Shown: one piece after another, positions 48,850-57,612 of the stretch
Position numbering within the stretch: position 1 is the stretch's first letter
How the letters are laid out: every line of letters begins with the position of its first letter
Assembly (NCBI GenBank): GCA_026005075.1
Contig: BPKJ01000001.1
Span: 434,001 to 498,000, forward strand
Length of the DNA stretch: 64,000 nucleotides
Direction of reading: 5' to 3'
DNA from: Lysobacteraceae bacterium
Lineage (GTDB): Bacteria > Pseudomonadota > Gammaproteobacteria > Xanthomonadales > Xanthomonadaceae
The notes under the pieces: generated by a model
Seen by the model: only the letters and a program-made list of their open reading frames with translations
What the model was told of the DNA's origin: nothing
Database searches by the model: none
Program-made: the position numbers and the translations under genes

Positions 48850-51372
48850 TCAGATCCAGCTTCGCAGGCGCCGCCAGAACAGCAGGTTGGGCAGAAGCAG
48901 CGAGAAATAGTTGTAGGGCTCGCCCAGGGCGCGATGCAGTTGCCCGGCCAGCGCGGCGGCCGCTGCCCCGATCTCTTCCCCCGCCCTGCGGCGGGCCTCC
49001 AGTTCGAGCTCGCTGGCAAGGAACAGCGGAAGCTCCCGCCGCGATCGCTCGACCTCGGCCAGCGCCTCGCCCAGCTCGCCAGCCCCGAGCGCCTGCCAGC
49101 CGCGCAGAAGATGCCTCAGCGCACGCAGCTGGGGATAGTCGCTCCAGCGGCCCTCCATGGCCAGCATGGGCTGCAGGGCATCGAGCAGCTCGCTCCAACC
49201 CCGCCGGAGCGCGGCGATGGCGAGCACATGGACGTCCGTGCGCGGGACCACCATGATGCCGCCGACGTCGCCATCGACCTGGGCCCGCAGCAAGCGCGCC
49301 AGCCGCTCACCGGCCGCGTGTGCTCCCGCGTCGTCGTCCAATGCCAGCCCGAGTTGCAGCAGGCTGCGCAGGGCGACCAGCCGCCCGGTGTCGAAGTCCG
49401 GGTCCCAGGTCTCGGCCCGCTGCAGCAGGTCGGCGGCACGGTCCCGCGCCCCGGCGAGGTCGCCGCGGTAGACATCCACGAACAAGGCGGCCTCGATCCG
49501 CTCGGTCGCCAGCGCCGGCGTGGCCATGTCGCGCTCGAAGCGGGCCAGCTGGGCCTGCGCGGCGGCAACGTCACCCTCGACCAGCTCCAGCCGCAGCAGG
49601 CCCCAGTTGAACGGGTTGCCGTCCAGCTCCAGCGACTCCTGCATGCGTTGCCGTGCCGGCTCCAGCTCGCCGCGGACCAGATGCATGCTGCCGAGGCTGT
49701 ACAGGGCCCGCGACCGCCACGGGTGAACAAGACGGACCACCCCCTGCTGGATCCGGATCGCCTCCTCCACCTGTCCGAAATGCGACCAGGTGATCCACGC
49801 CACGTTGTTGCCGGCCGCCATGTCGTCCGGAAACGCCGTGTACATCGCCGACCATCGCCTGCGCATCTCCTCCGGCGTGGTGGTGTTGGACAGCGCCGCC
49901 TGGACGTACATCTCCTCGCGCCGGGTCAGGCGCTCGCTGCGGGCGATGGCCTCCTTCCAGTGCGCCTCGGCGCGGCGCGTGTCGAGACGGAACAGCATCC
50001 GCACCGTGCCCATGCGGGCATGGGCGCTGGCGAAGTCCGGGTCGATGCGCAGGGCCTGCTCGAGCAGGGCGATCGCCTCCTCCGGCTTGCGGTCCCGTAC
50101 CTTGTACTCGGCCTCGGAGTAGAGCTTGAGCGCATCCAGGCTCGAGGTCGTGACCTTGGCCAGCGGACGCGAGTCGGCGACGATGGCGTCGATCGACTCG
50201 CCGAGACTGGCGCGTACCGCCGCCGCAAGGTCGTCGAGGGCGCGGGTCAGGGTGTCGGCGGTAGGCGTGGCCACGTCCACCGTGTGGACGATGCGGTTCT
50301 TCCAGGGGTCGAGCAGCGTGCAGGAGAGCCTGAGCCCGATCTCCAGCGGCTCCACGGCAGGCATCAGCGCCGCCCTCGCCTGCTCGCGCTGGGCCACCTC
50401 GACCACCAGCGCGCGATCGGTGAGGGACTCGGCATCGACGCGCATCCGCTGCAGGGTCTGGCGGATGGCGTCGGCATTGAGCACGTAGGCAAAGCGGGAC
50501 TGCTCCATGGCGATCCGGAAGGCCGTGCCGAGCACCCGGGCCAGGGAGACGTCCCCCACCCGGTCCGCCCAGTCGGCGAGCAGCAGCCAGCTGGCGCGCG
50601 GAAACTCGAACCGGGTGTAGCGGTACCAGCCGTAGCCCACCGCCGGCAGGCCAACGGCCGCGGCGATCGCGGCCCCCATGCGCAGGAGCCTGCGGCGCCC
50701 CTCGCGGCGCACCGAGAGGACCTTGTCGTTCTCCAGCGGCTCGCGCGGCCGGGCGCTGCCACGCGGAAAGACCTCGTGCAGCGCCACCGGCTCCTCCACG
50801 CCCTTGAGGCGGAACGCGCCGTGCGCGACCCATTCGAGCTCGCCGAGCTCGGCCACGCGCTGCCGGCACTCGGGCTCGGCCTCGGCGCGGGCCGTATCGC
50901 TGAGCAGGATCTGCCCGGGCTGCGCGGCGCTCATCAGGCGCGCCGCGACCGGCTTGCCAAGACCGCTGACCTCAATCGGCTTGGCGCCCCGGGCGACGTC
51001 CTCGGCACTGTGCCGGAACAGCTGCACGGTGGCCACGTGGATGCCCACCTTGGACTGCAGGCTGCGCCCGCGCTGCCGCGACAGCACCTCGAGCGCGAGC
51101 TGGTACTCGAGGGCGAAGGCCACCGCCTGCCAGGCCTCCTCGAACAGGATCAGGAAACCGTCGCTGCGGTCGATCTCCTGGCCGCCGAACTGGCGAACGA
51201 GGCGGCGGGCGATGCCTTCCTCGGCCGCCAGCAGCCGCGTCGCCTCGCGCTCGCCCAGCCGCTCGAACAGACGGGTGCTGTCGACCAGGTCGGTCAGCAC
51301 GAGGGCACATCGGACCTTGCAGCCTGATGGATCCGACGTCGGAGCGGTCACGTCCTTGAGGGCGGACAGCAT
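48850..51372 (-). CDS. Class III nucleotidyl-cyclase/TPR protein of the RiPP-like set
   Basis: The 840-residue protein has an N-terminal class III cyclase domain (about 20-190). Metal-binding Asp residues are retained in LVLTDLVDSTRLFERLG and EIDRSDGFLILFEEA. One membrane helix follows near residue 232 (MGAAIAAAVGLPAVGYGW) and then a long periplasmic region with about ten TPR-like helical repeats (EEAIALLEQALRIDPDFASA). This matches the family NCBI calls putative peptide modification system cyclase. It is convergent with the dehydrogenase gene, 11 bp between stops. The E in place of the usual Lys before the second Asp suggests altered nucleotide choice or no activity. Confidence 0.85.
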   Translation of the reverse strand: MLSALKDVTAPTSDPSGCKVRCALVLTDLVDSTRLFERLGEREATRLLAAEEGIARRLVRQFGGQEIDRSDGFLILFEEAWQAVAFALEYQLALEVLSRQRGRSLQSKVGIHVATVQLFRHSAEDVARGAKPIEVSGLGKPVAARLMSAAQPGQILLSDTARAEAEPECRQRVAELGELEWVAHGAFRLKGVEEPVALHEVFPRGSARPREPLENDKVLSVRREGRRRLLRMGAAIAAAVGLPAVGYGWYRYTRFEFPRASWLLLADWADRVGDVSLARVLGTAFRIAMEQSRFAYVLNADAIRQTLQRMRVDAESLTDRALVVEVAQREQARAALMPAVEPLEIGLRLSCTLLDPWKNRIVHTVDVATPTADTLTRALDDLAAAVRASLGESIDAIVADSRPLAKVTTSSLDALKLYSEAEYKVRDRKPEEAIALLEQALRIDPDFASAHARMGTVRMLFRLDTRRAEAHWKEAIARSERLTRREEMYVQAALSNTTTPEEMRRRWSAMYTAFPDDMAAGNNVAWITWSHFGQVEEAIRIQQGVVRLVHPWRSRALYSLGSMHLVRGELEPARQRMQESLELDGNPFNWGLLRLELVEGDVAAAQAQLARFERDMATPALATERIEAALFVDVYRGDLAGARDRAADLLQRAETWDPDFDTGRLVALRSLLQLGLALDDDAGAHAAGERLARLLRAQVDGDVGGIMVVPRTDVHVLAIAALRRGWSELLDALQPMLAMEGRWSDYPQLRALRHLLRGWQALGAGELGEALAEVERSRRELPLFLASELELEARRRAGEEIGAAAAALAGQLHRALGEPYNYFSLLLPNLLFWRRLRSWI

Positions 51373-51444
51373 GCACGCACCTGCAACCCCGGGGCTGGGC
51401 AGTGTACGCCCGGGGCCCGCAGGCCGCCAATCGGGGCCGCGCCC

Positions 51445-52686
51445 TCAGTCGCCGCCGCCCGGGACCGACGCGCCCGCGAAACGCGCCAGCTCGATGCGCG
51501 CGAGCTGGGCGCGATGGACCTCGTCCGGTCCGTCGGCAAGGCGCAAGGCGCGGGCAGCGAGGAGAAACTGCGGCAGCGGCGTGAGCTCGCTGAGCCCGGC
51601 CGCCCCCCAGGCCTGGATCGCCCAGTCGACGACCTGGCAGGCCATCGAAGGCGCCACGATCTTGATCATCGCGATCTCCGACCGCGCCGCCTTGTTGCCG
51701 GCGACGTCCATCTTCCACGCCGCGTGCAAGGTCAGCAGCCGGGCCTGATCGATCAGGCAGCGCGCCTGGGCGACCCGCTCGTGCCAGACCCCGTGGCGAG
51801 CCAGTTCGCGGCCGAAGGCGACGCGCTCGTGGAGCCGCTGGCACATCAGCTCGAAGGCACGCTCGGCCATGCCGATCAAGCGCATGCAGTGATGGATCCG
51901 GCCCGGGCCGAGCCGCCCCTGCATGAGCTCGAAGCCCCGTCCCTCGCCCAGCAGCAGGTTCTCCCGCGGCACCCGCACGCCGTCGAAGCGCAGCTCGCAA
52001 TGGCCGTGCGGTGCATCGTCGAAGCCGAGCACGGGCAGGGGGCGCACCACCTCGAGGCCGGGCGTGCCGGCCGGCACCAGGACCACGGAGTGGCGGGCGT
52101 GCCGCGGCCCGTCGGGGTTGCTGCAGCCGACCACGAGGAAGATCGCGCAGCGGGGATCGGCGGCTCCCGAGACCCACCACTTGCGGCCGTCGAGCACGTA
52201 GTGGTCGCCATCCCGGCGCATCCGCAGCTCGAGGTTGGTGGCGTCGCTGCTGGCGACCTCCGGCTCGGTCATGGCGAAGGCCGAGCGGATCTGCCCCTCG
52301 AGCAGCGGCTGCAGCCATTGCCGCTTCTGCGCCTCGCTGCCGTAGCGGGCAAGGATCTCCATGTTGCCGCTGTCCGGGGCCGAGCAATTGAAGACCTCGG
52401 CCGACCAGGGCACCCGGCCCATCACCTCGGCCAGCGGCGCGTAGTCGACACAGCGCAGTCCGGGCCCCTGCTCGTGGCCGGTCAGGAACAGGTTCCACAG
52501 GCCCTCCCGACGCGCGAGCGCCTTGAGCTCCTCGACGAGGGCAAGCGGCGTCCAGCGGCGGCCCTCGCGGGTGTTCGCCGCCAGTTCCTCGGCGTAGCGC
52601 GCCTCGCTGGGGTGGATGTGGCGTGCGAAGAAGTCGAGCAGCTGCGCGCGCAGCGCACGCGCACGGGGCGAGGGTTCGAAGTCCAT
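51445..52686 (-). CDS. Acyl-CoA dehydrogenase family protein (ACAD10/11-like, LvaC-like)
   Basis: The 413-residue protein has all acyl-CoA dehydrogenase landmarks: RSAFAMTEPEVASSDATNLE (FAD and substrate loop), YVLDGRKWWVSGAADPRCAI, PHGHCELRFDGVRVPRENLL, and GRIHHCMRLIGMAERAFELM, with the arginine-bearing FGRELARHGVWHERVAQAR helix. The adjacent kinase gene 12 bp upstream makes this resemble LvaC/ACAD11, which eliminate phosphate from 4-phosphoryloxy-acyl-CoA during 4-hydroxy-acid breakdown. Substrate length is not readable. Confidence 0.9.
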   Translation of the reverse strand: MDFEPSPRARALRAQLLDFFARHIHPSEARYAEELAANTREGRRWTPLALVEELKALARREGLWNLFLTGHEQGPGLRCVDYAPLAEVMGRVPWSAEVFNCSAPDSGNMEILARYGSEAQKRQWLQPLLEGQIRSAFAMTEPEVASSDATNLELRMRRDGDHYVLDGRKWWVSGAADPRCAIFLVVGCSNPDGPRHARHSVVLVPAGTPGLEVVRPLPVLGFDDAPHGHCELRFDGVRVPRENLLLGEGRGFELMQGRLGPGRIHHCMRLIGMAERAFELMCQRLHERVAFGRELARHGVWHERVAQARCLIDQARLLTLHAAWKMDVAGNKAARSEIAMIKIVAPSMACQVVDWAIQAWGAAGLSELTPLPQFLLAARALRLADGPDEVHRAQLARIELARFAGASVPGGGD

Positions 52687-52698
52687 GGCGGCACCCCT

Positions 52699-53727
52699 TC
52701 AGGTCTGGGCGAGCTTCCAGGCCAGCTCGGCCACCGGACGCGCCAGCCGGCCCATCTCGACGGCGCGTGCGCTGCTTGCCGTGCCCTGACGGGCGCGTGC
52801 AGCGATGCCCTGGGCGATGCCGGCCAGCCGGAACAGGTTGTAGGCAAGGTAGAAGGGCAGATCGGGGATGCCCCCGCTGCGCCCGGTCTCGGCACAGTAG
52901 GCGGCGACATGGGCCTCGATCTCGGGAATCCCCAGCGCCGCGAGGTCGAGCCCGGCCAGACCGCGCAGGGTGCCCGGCGGCATGAACCACGCAAGGCAGT
53001 GGTAGGCGAAGTCGGCCAGCGGGTCACCGAGCGTGGAGAGTTCCCAGTCGAGCACCGCCACCACCTCGGGCCTGTCGGGGTGGAAGACCAGGTTGTCGAT
53101 GCGAAAGTCGCCGTGGACGATGCGCAGCGCCTGCGCCCTGGGCAGCCGCGTCGGCAGCCACTCGATCAGCCGCTCCATCGCCTCGATCCGCTCGGTCTCG
53201 GCAGCCCGGTACTGGCGCGTCCAGCGCGCGATCTGCCGCTCGAAGTAATTGCCCGGGGCGCCGAAATCGTCCAGCCCGCAGGAACCCGGATCGATCCGGT
53301 GCAACGCGGCAAGGGTGCGGCGCATGGCGGCATAGATGGCCGCCCGCGTGGCCGGATCGAGGTCCGGCAACGCCGCGTCCCAGAAGATCCGGCCCTCGAT
53401 CCGCTCCATCACGTAGAACATGCGGCCGAGCACCGACTCGTCCTCGCACAGGGCCAGCACCCGCGGCACCGGCACCGGCGTCCCTTGCAGGGCCGCGAGG
53501 ACGCGGAACTCGCGCTCGATGGCATGGGCGGAGGGCAGCAAGCGCGCCACCGGACCGGGCTTGCAGCGGAGTACCAGACGATGGCCGGGCGCATCCAGTG
53601 CGTAGGTCGGATTGGACTGGCCGCCGGGGAACTTCTCCAGACGCACCGGGCCGCGGAACCCCGTAAGGTGCGCCTCCAGCCAGGACTGGAGGGCGCGGGG
53701 GTCCGGCGCGGCGGCGGCCTCAGCCAT
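52699..53727 (-). CDS. APH-family phosphotransferase paired with acyl-CoA dehydrogenase (LvaA-like)
   Basis: The 342-residue protein is an aminoglycoside-phosphotransferase-fold kinase: GGQSNPTYALDAPGHRLVLR (ATP loop and Lys-type region), catalytic RIVHGDFRIDNLVFHPD, and metal-binding VVAVLDWELSTLGDPLADFA. Proteins of this subfamily next to an ACAD gene (bacterial LvaA, eukaryotic ACAD10/11 kinase domains) phosphorylate 4-hydroxyacyl-CoA. This is not an antibiotic-resistance enzyme. It lies upstream of the dehydrogenase in the same direction. Confidence 0.88.
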   Translation of the reverse strand: MAEAAAAPDPRALQSWLEAHLTGFRGPVRLEKFPGGQSNPTYALDAPGHRLVLRCKPGPVARLLPSAHAIEREFRVLAALQGTPVPVPRVLALCEDESVLGRMFYVMERIEGRIFWDAALPDLDPATRAAIYAAMRRTLAALHRIDPGSCGLDDFGAPGNYFERQIARWTRQYRAAETERIEAMERLIEWLPTRLPRAQALRIVHGDFRIDNLVFHPDRPEVVAVLDWELSTLGDPLADFAYHCLAWFMPPGTLRGLAGLDLAALGIPEIEAHVAAYCAETGRSGGIPDLPFYLAYNLFRLAGIAQGIAARARQGTASSARAVEMGRLARPVAELAWKLAQT

Positions 53728-53763
53728 CGCCGAGCGTCCTCGTCAGGACGCGGCCGGCGCGGT

Positions 53764-54294
53764 TCACGCGCTGCCTCCATCACCGCGGCGCGCCTTGCGC
53801 GCGGGACGGGACCTGTTCGCAGGGGCGGGCGCAGCGGCGCCGATCAGCGTCGCCAGCACCTCGTCCGCATGGCCTGCGGGCTTGACCTTGGCCCAGACGT
53901 GACGGATGCGACCGTCCTCCCCCACCGCGAAGGTGCTGCGGACGATGCCCATGAAGCTGCGCCCGTAGAGCTTCTTCTCCGCCCAGACACCGTAGGCGGT
54001 GAGCAGCTCGTGCTCGGGGTCCGACAGCAGCGGGATACCGAGCGCGTGGCGGGCCACGAAGCGGGCGTGCGAATCCGGGCTGTCGGCGGAGACGCCGAAC
54101 ACCGCGATGCCGGCGGCCTGGAACCTCGCGTGCAGGTCGCGAAAGCCGCAGGCCTCGGTCGTGCAGCCCGGGGTGTTGTCGCGCGGATAGAAGAACAGCA
54201 CGTAGGGCCTGCCGGCGAGCTCCTCCGAGCTGCGCCAGCGCCCCTGGTCGTCCAGCAGCCGGAATGCGGGCGCAGGATCACCTACCTCGAGCAT
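53764..54294 (-). CDS. bcp: Bcp-type thioredoxin-dependent peroxiredoxin
   Basis: The 176-residue protein is a PrxQ/Bcp peroxidase: MLEVGDPAPAFRLLDDQGRW, YPRDNTPGCTTEACGFRDLH with peroxidatic Cys and a second Cys five residues on (CTTEAC), then RHALGIPLLSDPEHELLTAY and GRSFMGIVRSTFAVGEDGRI. The C-terminus has an unusual Arg/Ala/Pro tail (NRSRPARKARRGDGG) that is not part of the fold. ATG 54294 has GGGAGG upstream. It follows the S46 peptidase gene by 34 bp. Confidence 0.94.
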   Translation of the reverse strand: MLEVGDPAPAFRLLDDQGRWRSSEELAGRPYVLFFYPRDNTPGCTTEACGFRDLHARFQAAGIAVFGVSADSPDSHARFVARHALGIPLLSDPEHELLTAYGVWAEKKLYGRSFMGIVRSTFAVGEDGRIRHVWAKVKPAGHADEVLATLIGAAAPAPANRSRPARKARRGDGGSA

Positions 54295-54328
54295 GTCCAC
54301 CTCCCTGCCGTTGCCAGGACCCTCCCGC

Positions 54329-56389
54329 TCAACGGACTTCCAGCTCGGCGAGCAAATGCCGCGCCGGATAGACCTTCTCGAGCGCCTCGAGCATCGCCTG
54401 GGGATGCACCGACACCGCGCGGTTGACCTCCGTATCGAAGAAGTAGGCGCCACCCAACGAGTGAATGTTGCCGTCGAAGATCAGGCCGACGAGCTCGCCG
54501 GCGGCATTGACCAGCGGACTGCCGGAATTGCCGCCGATGATGTCGTTGTCCGAGACCTGGTTGAAACGGGCGTTCAGATCCAGCTTCGGCCTGGCCTCGA
54601 CCCAGCTCGAGGCGAGCCGGTAGGGCGGATCCTCGCCGGCGCGGGCGTACAGGCCCTCGATGGTCGTGAACGGCGCCACCGGCTGCCCCTTCTCCTGCCA
54701 GCCACGGACGGTGCCGAAGGACAGACGCAGGGTGAAGGTGGCGTCGGGGTACACACTGGTGCCCTGCATGGCAAAGCGCGCCGCGGCAAGCTGTTCGGCC
54801 GCACGGCGCTCCACCGCCTCGACTTCGGTCTCGTAGCTCTGGCGCACGGCGCGACCGCGCCGATCGATGCTGCGTGCCAGCACGATCGCCGGATCCTCGC
54901 TGGCGTCCACCGCCGCAGCCCCTCCCTCCCACAGCCGGGCGCGCTCGGCGGGGTCGCCGAGCCGGCTGCGCTCGACGATGTCGGCGGCCACCGCCTCCGG
55001 CGAACGCCGGCCCAGCACCTCGCGCACGAAGGGATCGTCGGCGCCGAGCAGTTCGCGCAGCTTGGACAGCGACCAGCCCAGCTTGACCTTCTCGTACTCG
55101 GGGTAGACCGGCGAGGCCGCGAGCAGGCGGGCGCGCACCGCGGGCAGGCCGGCCTCGGCGTACTCGCGCAGGCGCTCGCCGTCCGGCTTGCCGCGCTCGG
55201 CCGCACCACGCACCAGCGTCTCGGCCCAGGCAAGGTGCTGGCTGAGGAAACCAAGCCCGCCCTCGACCATCACGTAGTCGACGTAGAGGTCGCGCACCCG
55301 TGCCTGCACGCCGGCGATGTCGGACCAGGGATCACCGAAGCGGGCGCGCCGCTCCGGGTCGGACAGGACCCATTCGCGAAGGGCCCTCTCCTCCTCCGCC
55401 TTGCGTGCCATCACCTCCCGCGCGAGCAAGGCCCGGTGCATGCCGGAACGCGCCTTGAAGCCGTTCTCCACCGAGGTCAGGTCGCTCTGCACGATGCGGG
55501 CTTGCTCGGCACCCTGCGCGGCGAACTGGCGCAGGATGCCGCGCATCTCGGCCGCGAACACCAGCCGGAAAGGCAGCACGAGGTCGCGCTGGGTTTCGAG
55601 CTGGGCCACGGTGAGCAGGCGCTGCGTGCTGCCGGGGTGGCCCAGGGTCATGACCAGCTCGCCCTGCTCCGCGCCGGCCCGGCGCACCGCGAAGTGCGCG
55701 CTCGGCCGAACCGGCTTGCCGTCCTGATAGACCCGCAGCAGGCCCATGTCGAGGTTGTAGCGCGGGAAGTTGAAGTTGTCGGGATCGCCGCCGAAGAAGC
55801 CGGCGGCATACTCGGGGGCGAACACCAGCCGCACGTCCTGGAACCGGCGGTAGCGGTAGAGATGCTGCACGCCACCCTGGTAGAGCTCGACCACGTCGCA
55901 GCGGGTGGTGGTGGCATCCTTGCCGACGCACTCGCCCTCGATCCGCGACTGCTCCGCCTTCTTGGCCTCGTTGTAGGCCTTGCCGGAAAGGCCCCGGGTC
56001 GCAGCGCGGATGCGCTCGGTGACGTCACGGGTCTCGACCAGCTGGTTGATCTCCATGCCCGGGCACTGCTTTTCCTGCTCGCGCGTGGCGGCGAGAAAAC
56101 CCTGGCCGACGTAGTCGTGCTCGGCCGAACTGAGCTGCTGGACACAGCCGAGCACGCAGTGATGGTTGGTCAGCACCAGTCCCTCGGCGGAGACGAAGGA
56201 ACCGGAGCAGCCGCCGGCAAGCCGCACCGGGGCCTGCATCGCGCGCTGCAGCCAGGCCACGTCGGGCGCAAAGCCGTAGCGGGTCTTGAGCGCTTCGTGC
56301 GGCAGGTTGTCGAGCGTCCACATGCCCTCGTCGGCCAGCGCGGGCTGGGCAAGCGGGAGGGCGAGCAGGAAGGCGACGGATCGGCGCAT
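54329..56389 (-). CDS. Periplasmic S46 dipeptidyl-peptidase (DPP7/DPP11 family)
   Basis: The 686-residue protein has a signal peptide (RSVAFLLALPLAQPALA), then the S46 catalytic domain in two parts. The His is in GLVLTNHHCVLGCVQQLSS, Asp is in the VRLVFAPEYAAGFFGGDPDN region, and the catalytic Ser is in DNDIIGGNSGSPLVNAAGEL. Dipeptidyl-peptidases of this family release dipeptides from the N-terminus for amino-acid uptake and occur widely in xanthomonads. I cannot decide DPP7 or DPP11 specificity by eye. ATG 56389 gives the signal peptide. Confidence 0.93.
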   Translation of the reverse strand: MRRSVAFLLALPLAQPALADEGMWTLDNLPHEALKTRYGFAPDVAWLQRAMQAPVRLAGGCSGSFVSAEGLVLTNHHCVLGCVQQLSSAEHDYVGQGFLAATREQEKQCPGMEINQLVETRDVTERIRAATRGLSGKAYNEAKKAEQSRIEGECVGKDATTTRCDVVELYQGGVQHLYRYRRFQDVRLVFAPEYAAGFFGGDPDNFNFPRYNLDMGLLRVYQDGKPVRPSAHFAVRRAGAEQGELVMTLGHPGSTQRLLTVAQLETQRDLVLPFRLVFAAEMRGILRQFAAQGAEQARIVQSDLTSVENGFKARSGMHRALLAREVMARKAEEERALREWVLSDPERRARFGDPWSDIAGVQARVRDLYVDYVMVEGGLGFLSQHLAWAETLVRGAAERGKPDGERLREYAEAGLPAVRARLLAASPVYPEYEKVKLGWSLSKLRELLGADDPFVREVLGRRSPEAVAADIVERSRLGDPAERARLWEGGAAAVDASEDPAIVLARSIDRRGRAVRQSYETEVEAVERRAAEQLAAARFAMQGTSVYPDATFTLRLSFGTVRGWQEKGQPVAPFTTIEGLYARAGEDPPYRLASSWVEARPKLDLNARFNQVSDNDIIGGNSGSPLVNAAGELVGLIFDGNIHSLGGAYFFDTEVNRAVSVHPQAMLEALEKVYPARHLLAELEVR

Positions 56390-56482
56390 CAGCAAGGTCT
56401 CCGGGTCCGGAAAGTCTGGCATCGTACCCGCACCTGCAACCGGCGACCAAGCCGTGCGCCGGGCGGCGGCCGCGCCATGGGC

Positions 56483-57572
56483 TCAATCGGGCGCAGGGCG
56501 GGGGTGAGCGCGCTGCCTCGCCCGGAACGCCCGCGGGCTGATCCCAAAAGTACGGCGGAAAGCACGGCTGAAGCTGGCCGCCTCGGCGTAGCCGAGTTCG
56601 AGGGCGAGTGCGGTCACCGAGGCCCCCTCGGCCAGCCGACGTCGCGCCAGGGCCATGCGCTGTTCGCGCAGCAGGCCCCGCCACGACACCCCTTCGCGGA
56701 CCAGGCCGCGAGCGAAACTGCGGGTGGAGAGCCCGAGCAGCCGCGCGAGCTCGGGCTGCGTCGGCCTGCGGCCCTCGACTTCACGCAGCATCATTGCCGC
56801 CCAGCCGCCGAGCCCGCCGCTCACCCGCAGGCGATCCCGCTCGGCCTCCAGCCGCCGTTCGGCCGCTTGCAGCGCCGCGGGCGCCACCCGTGCCCTGCGC
56901 GCGAGGGCCAGCGCGGCGGGCAGGCGTCACCCGCACCCCGGGCCATCCTTCGCCGCCGAACCGGCAGCGATGGCGGGCGAGCCACAGGGCCACCTCGCTC
57001 GCTCGCGGCGGCGGCACGCTGGCGGCGATCTCGAGCGGCGGCAGCGCGTCGCCGTGGAGGTGCTCCAGCTCGACCATCAGCCCGGCGAGAATGGCCGCAA
57101 GGTGCAGGCGAAGGGTGCCGGGCCCGAGCGCAAGGCGCGGCAGCACCTCGAGCTCGGCCCAGGGGGGCGCCAGCCGGTAGCGCAGCAGGAAACCGGGCGT
57201 GAGCAACGCGAAGTAGCGCGCCGCCAGGCGCAGGGCGGCATCGATGCTGGGCGCCCGCAGCAGGGCATGGCCCAGGGTGGCGTGGGCATCGGGCTTGAGC
57301 CGCCCGCCGAGCCGCCAGCCGAGGTCCGGGTCCGGCGCCAGGGTGAGGGCGGCCCCGCACAGGCGCTCGACCTCGGCAAGGCTCAGCCCCTCCGCTTGCA
57401 GCCGGCGCCGGGACAGACCGGCGCGACGCAACAAGCGCCGTCGCGGCACACCCAGCTCCTCGAGCAGGGCCGCAAGGCGCAGGTAGTAGCGCGCAGGGAG
57501 CAGGTCGCGGGTCTCGACGGGAGCAGGCCTCACCCCTGCAGCTTGGCAGAAAAGATCAAGTCTTGCCCGCAC
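56483..57572 (-). CDS. AraC-family regulator with arabinose-binding-like domain, one frameshift
   Basis: The N-terminal part is the AraC_arabinose_bd type (LPARYYLRLAALLEELGVPR, LKPDAHATLGHALLRAPSID, ARYFALLTPGFLLRYRLAPP). The C-terminal part has two helix-turn-helix motifs (LARLLGLSTRSFARGLVREG; LELGYAEAASFSRAFRRTFG). They are in different frames; one extra base near 56925 (CCTGCCC) accounts for it. The start is uncertain: GTG 57572 or ATG 57614, the latter overlapping the alkB ATG. The divergent position and family suggest it regulates alkB. Confidence 0.8.
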
Positions 57573-57612
57573 CGCCAAGGCATCGTGGTGGCGAGCGACC
57601 TTGGAGGCCGTC

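Noticed and set aside
52699-53727. Aminoglycoside resistance gene
   Set aside because: The fold is APH-like, but pairing with an acyl-CoA dehydrogenase and the subfamily features indicate a CoA-ester kinase, not a drug-modifying enzyme.
51514-54426. A 970-codon plus-strand frame
   Set aside because: Antisense to the acyl-CoA dehydrogenase, kinase and Bcp genes; low-complexity HRRGQ-type composition.
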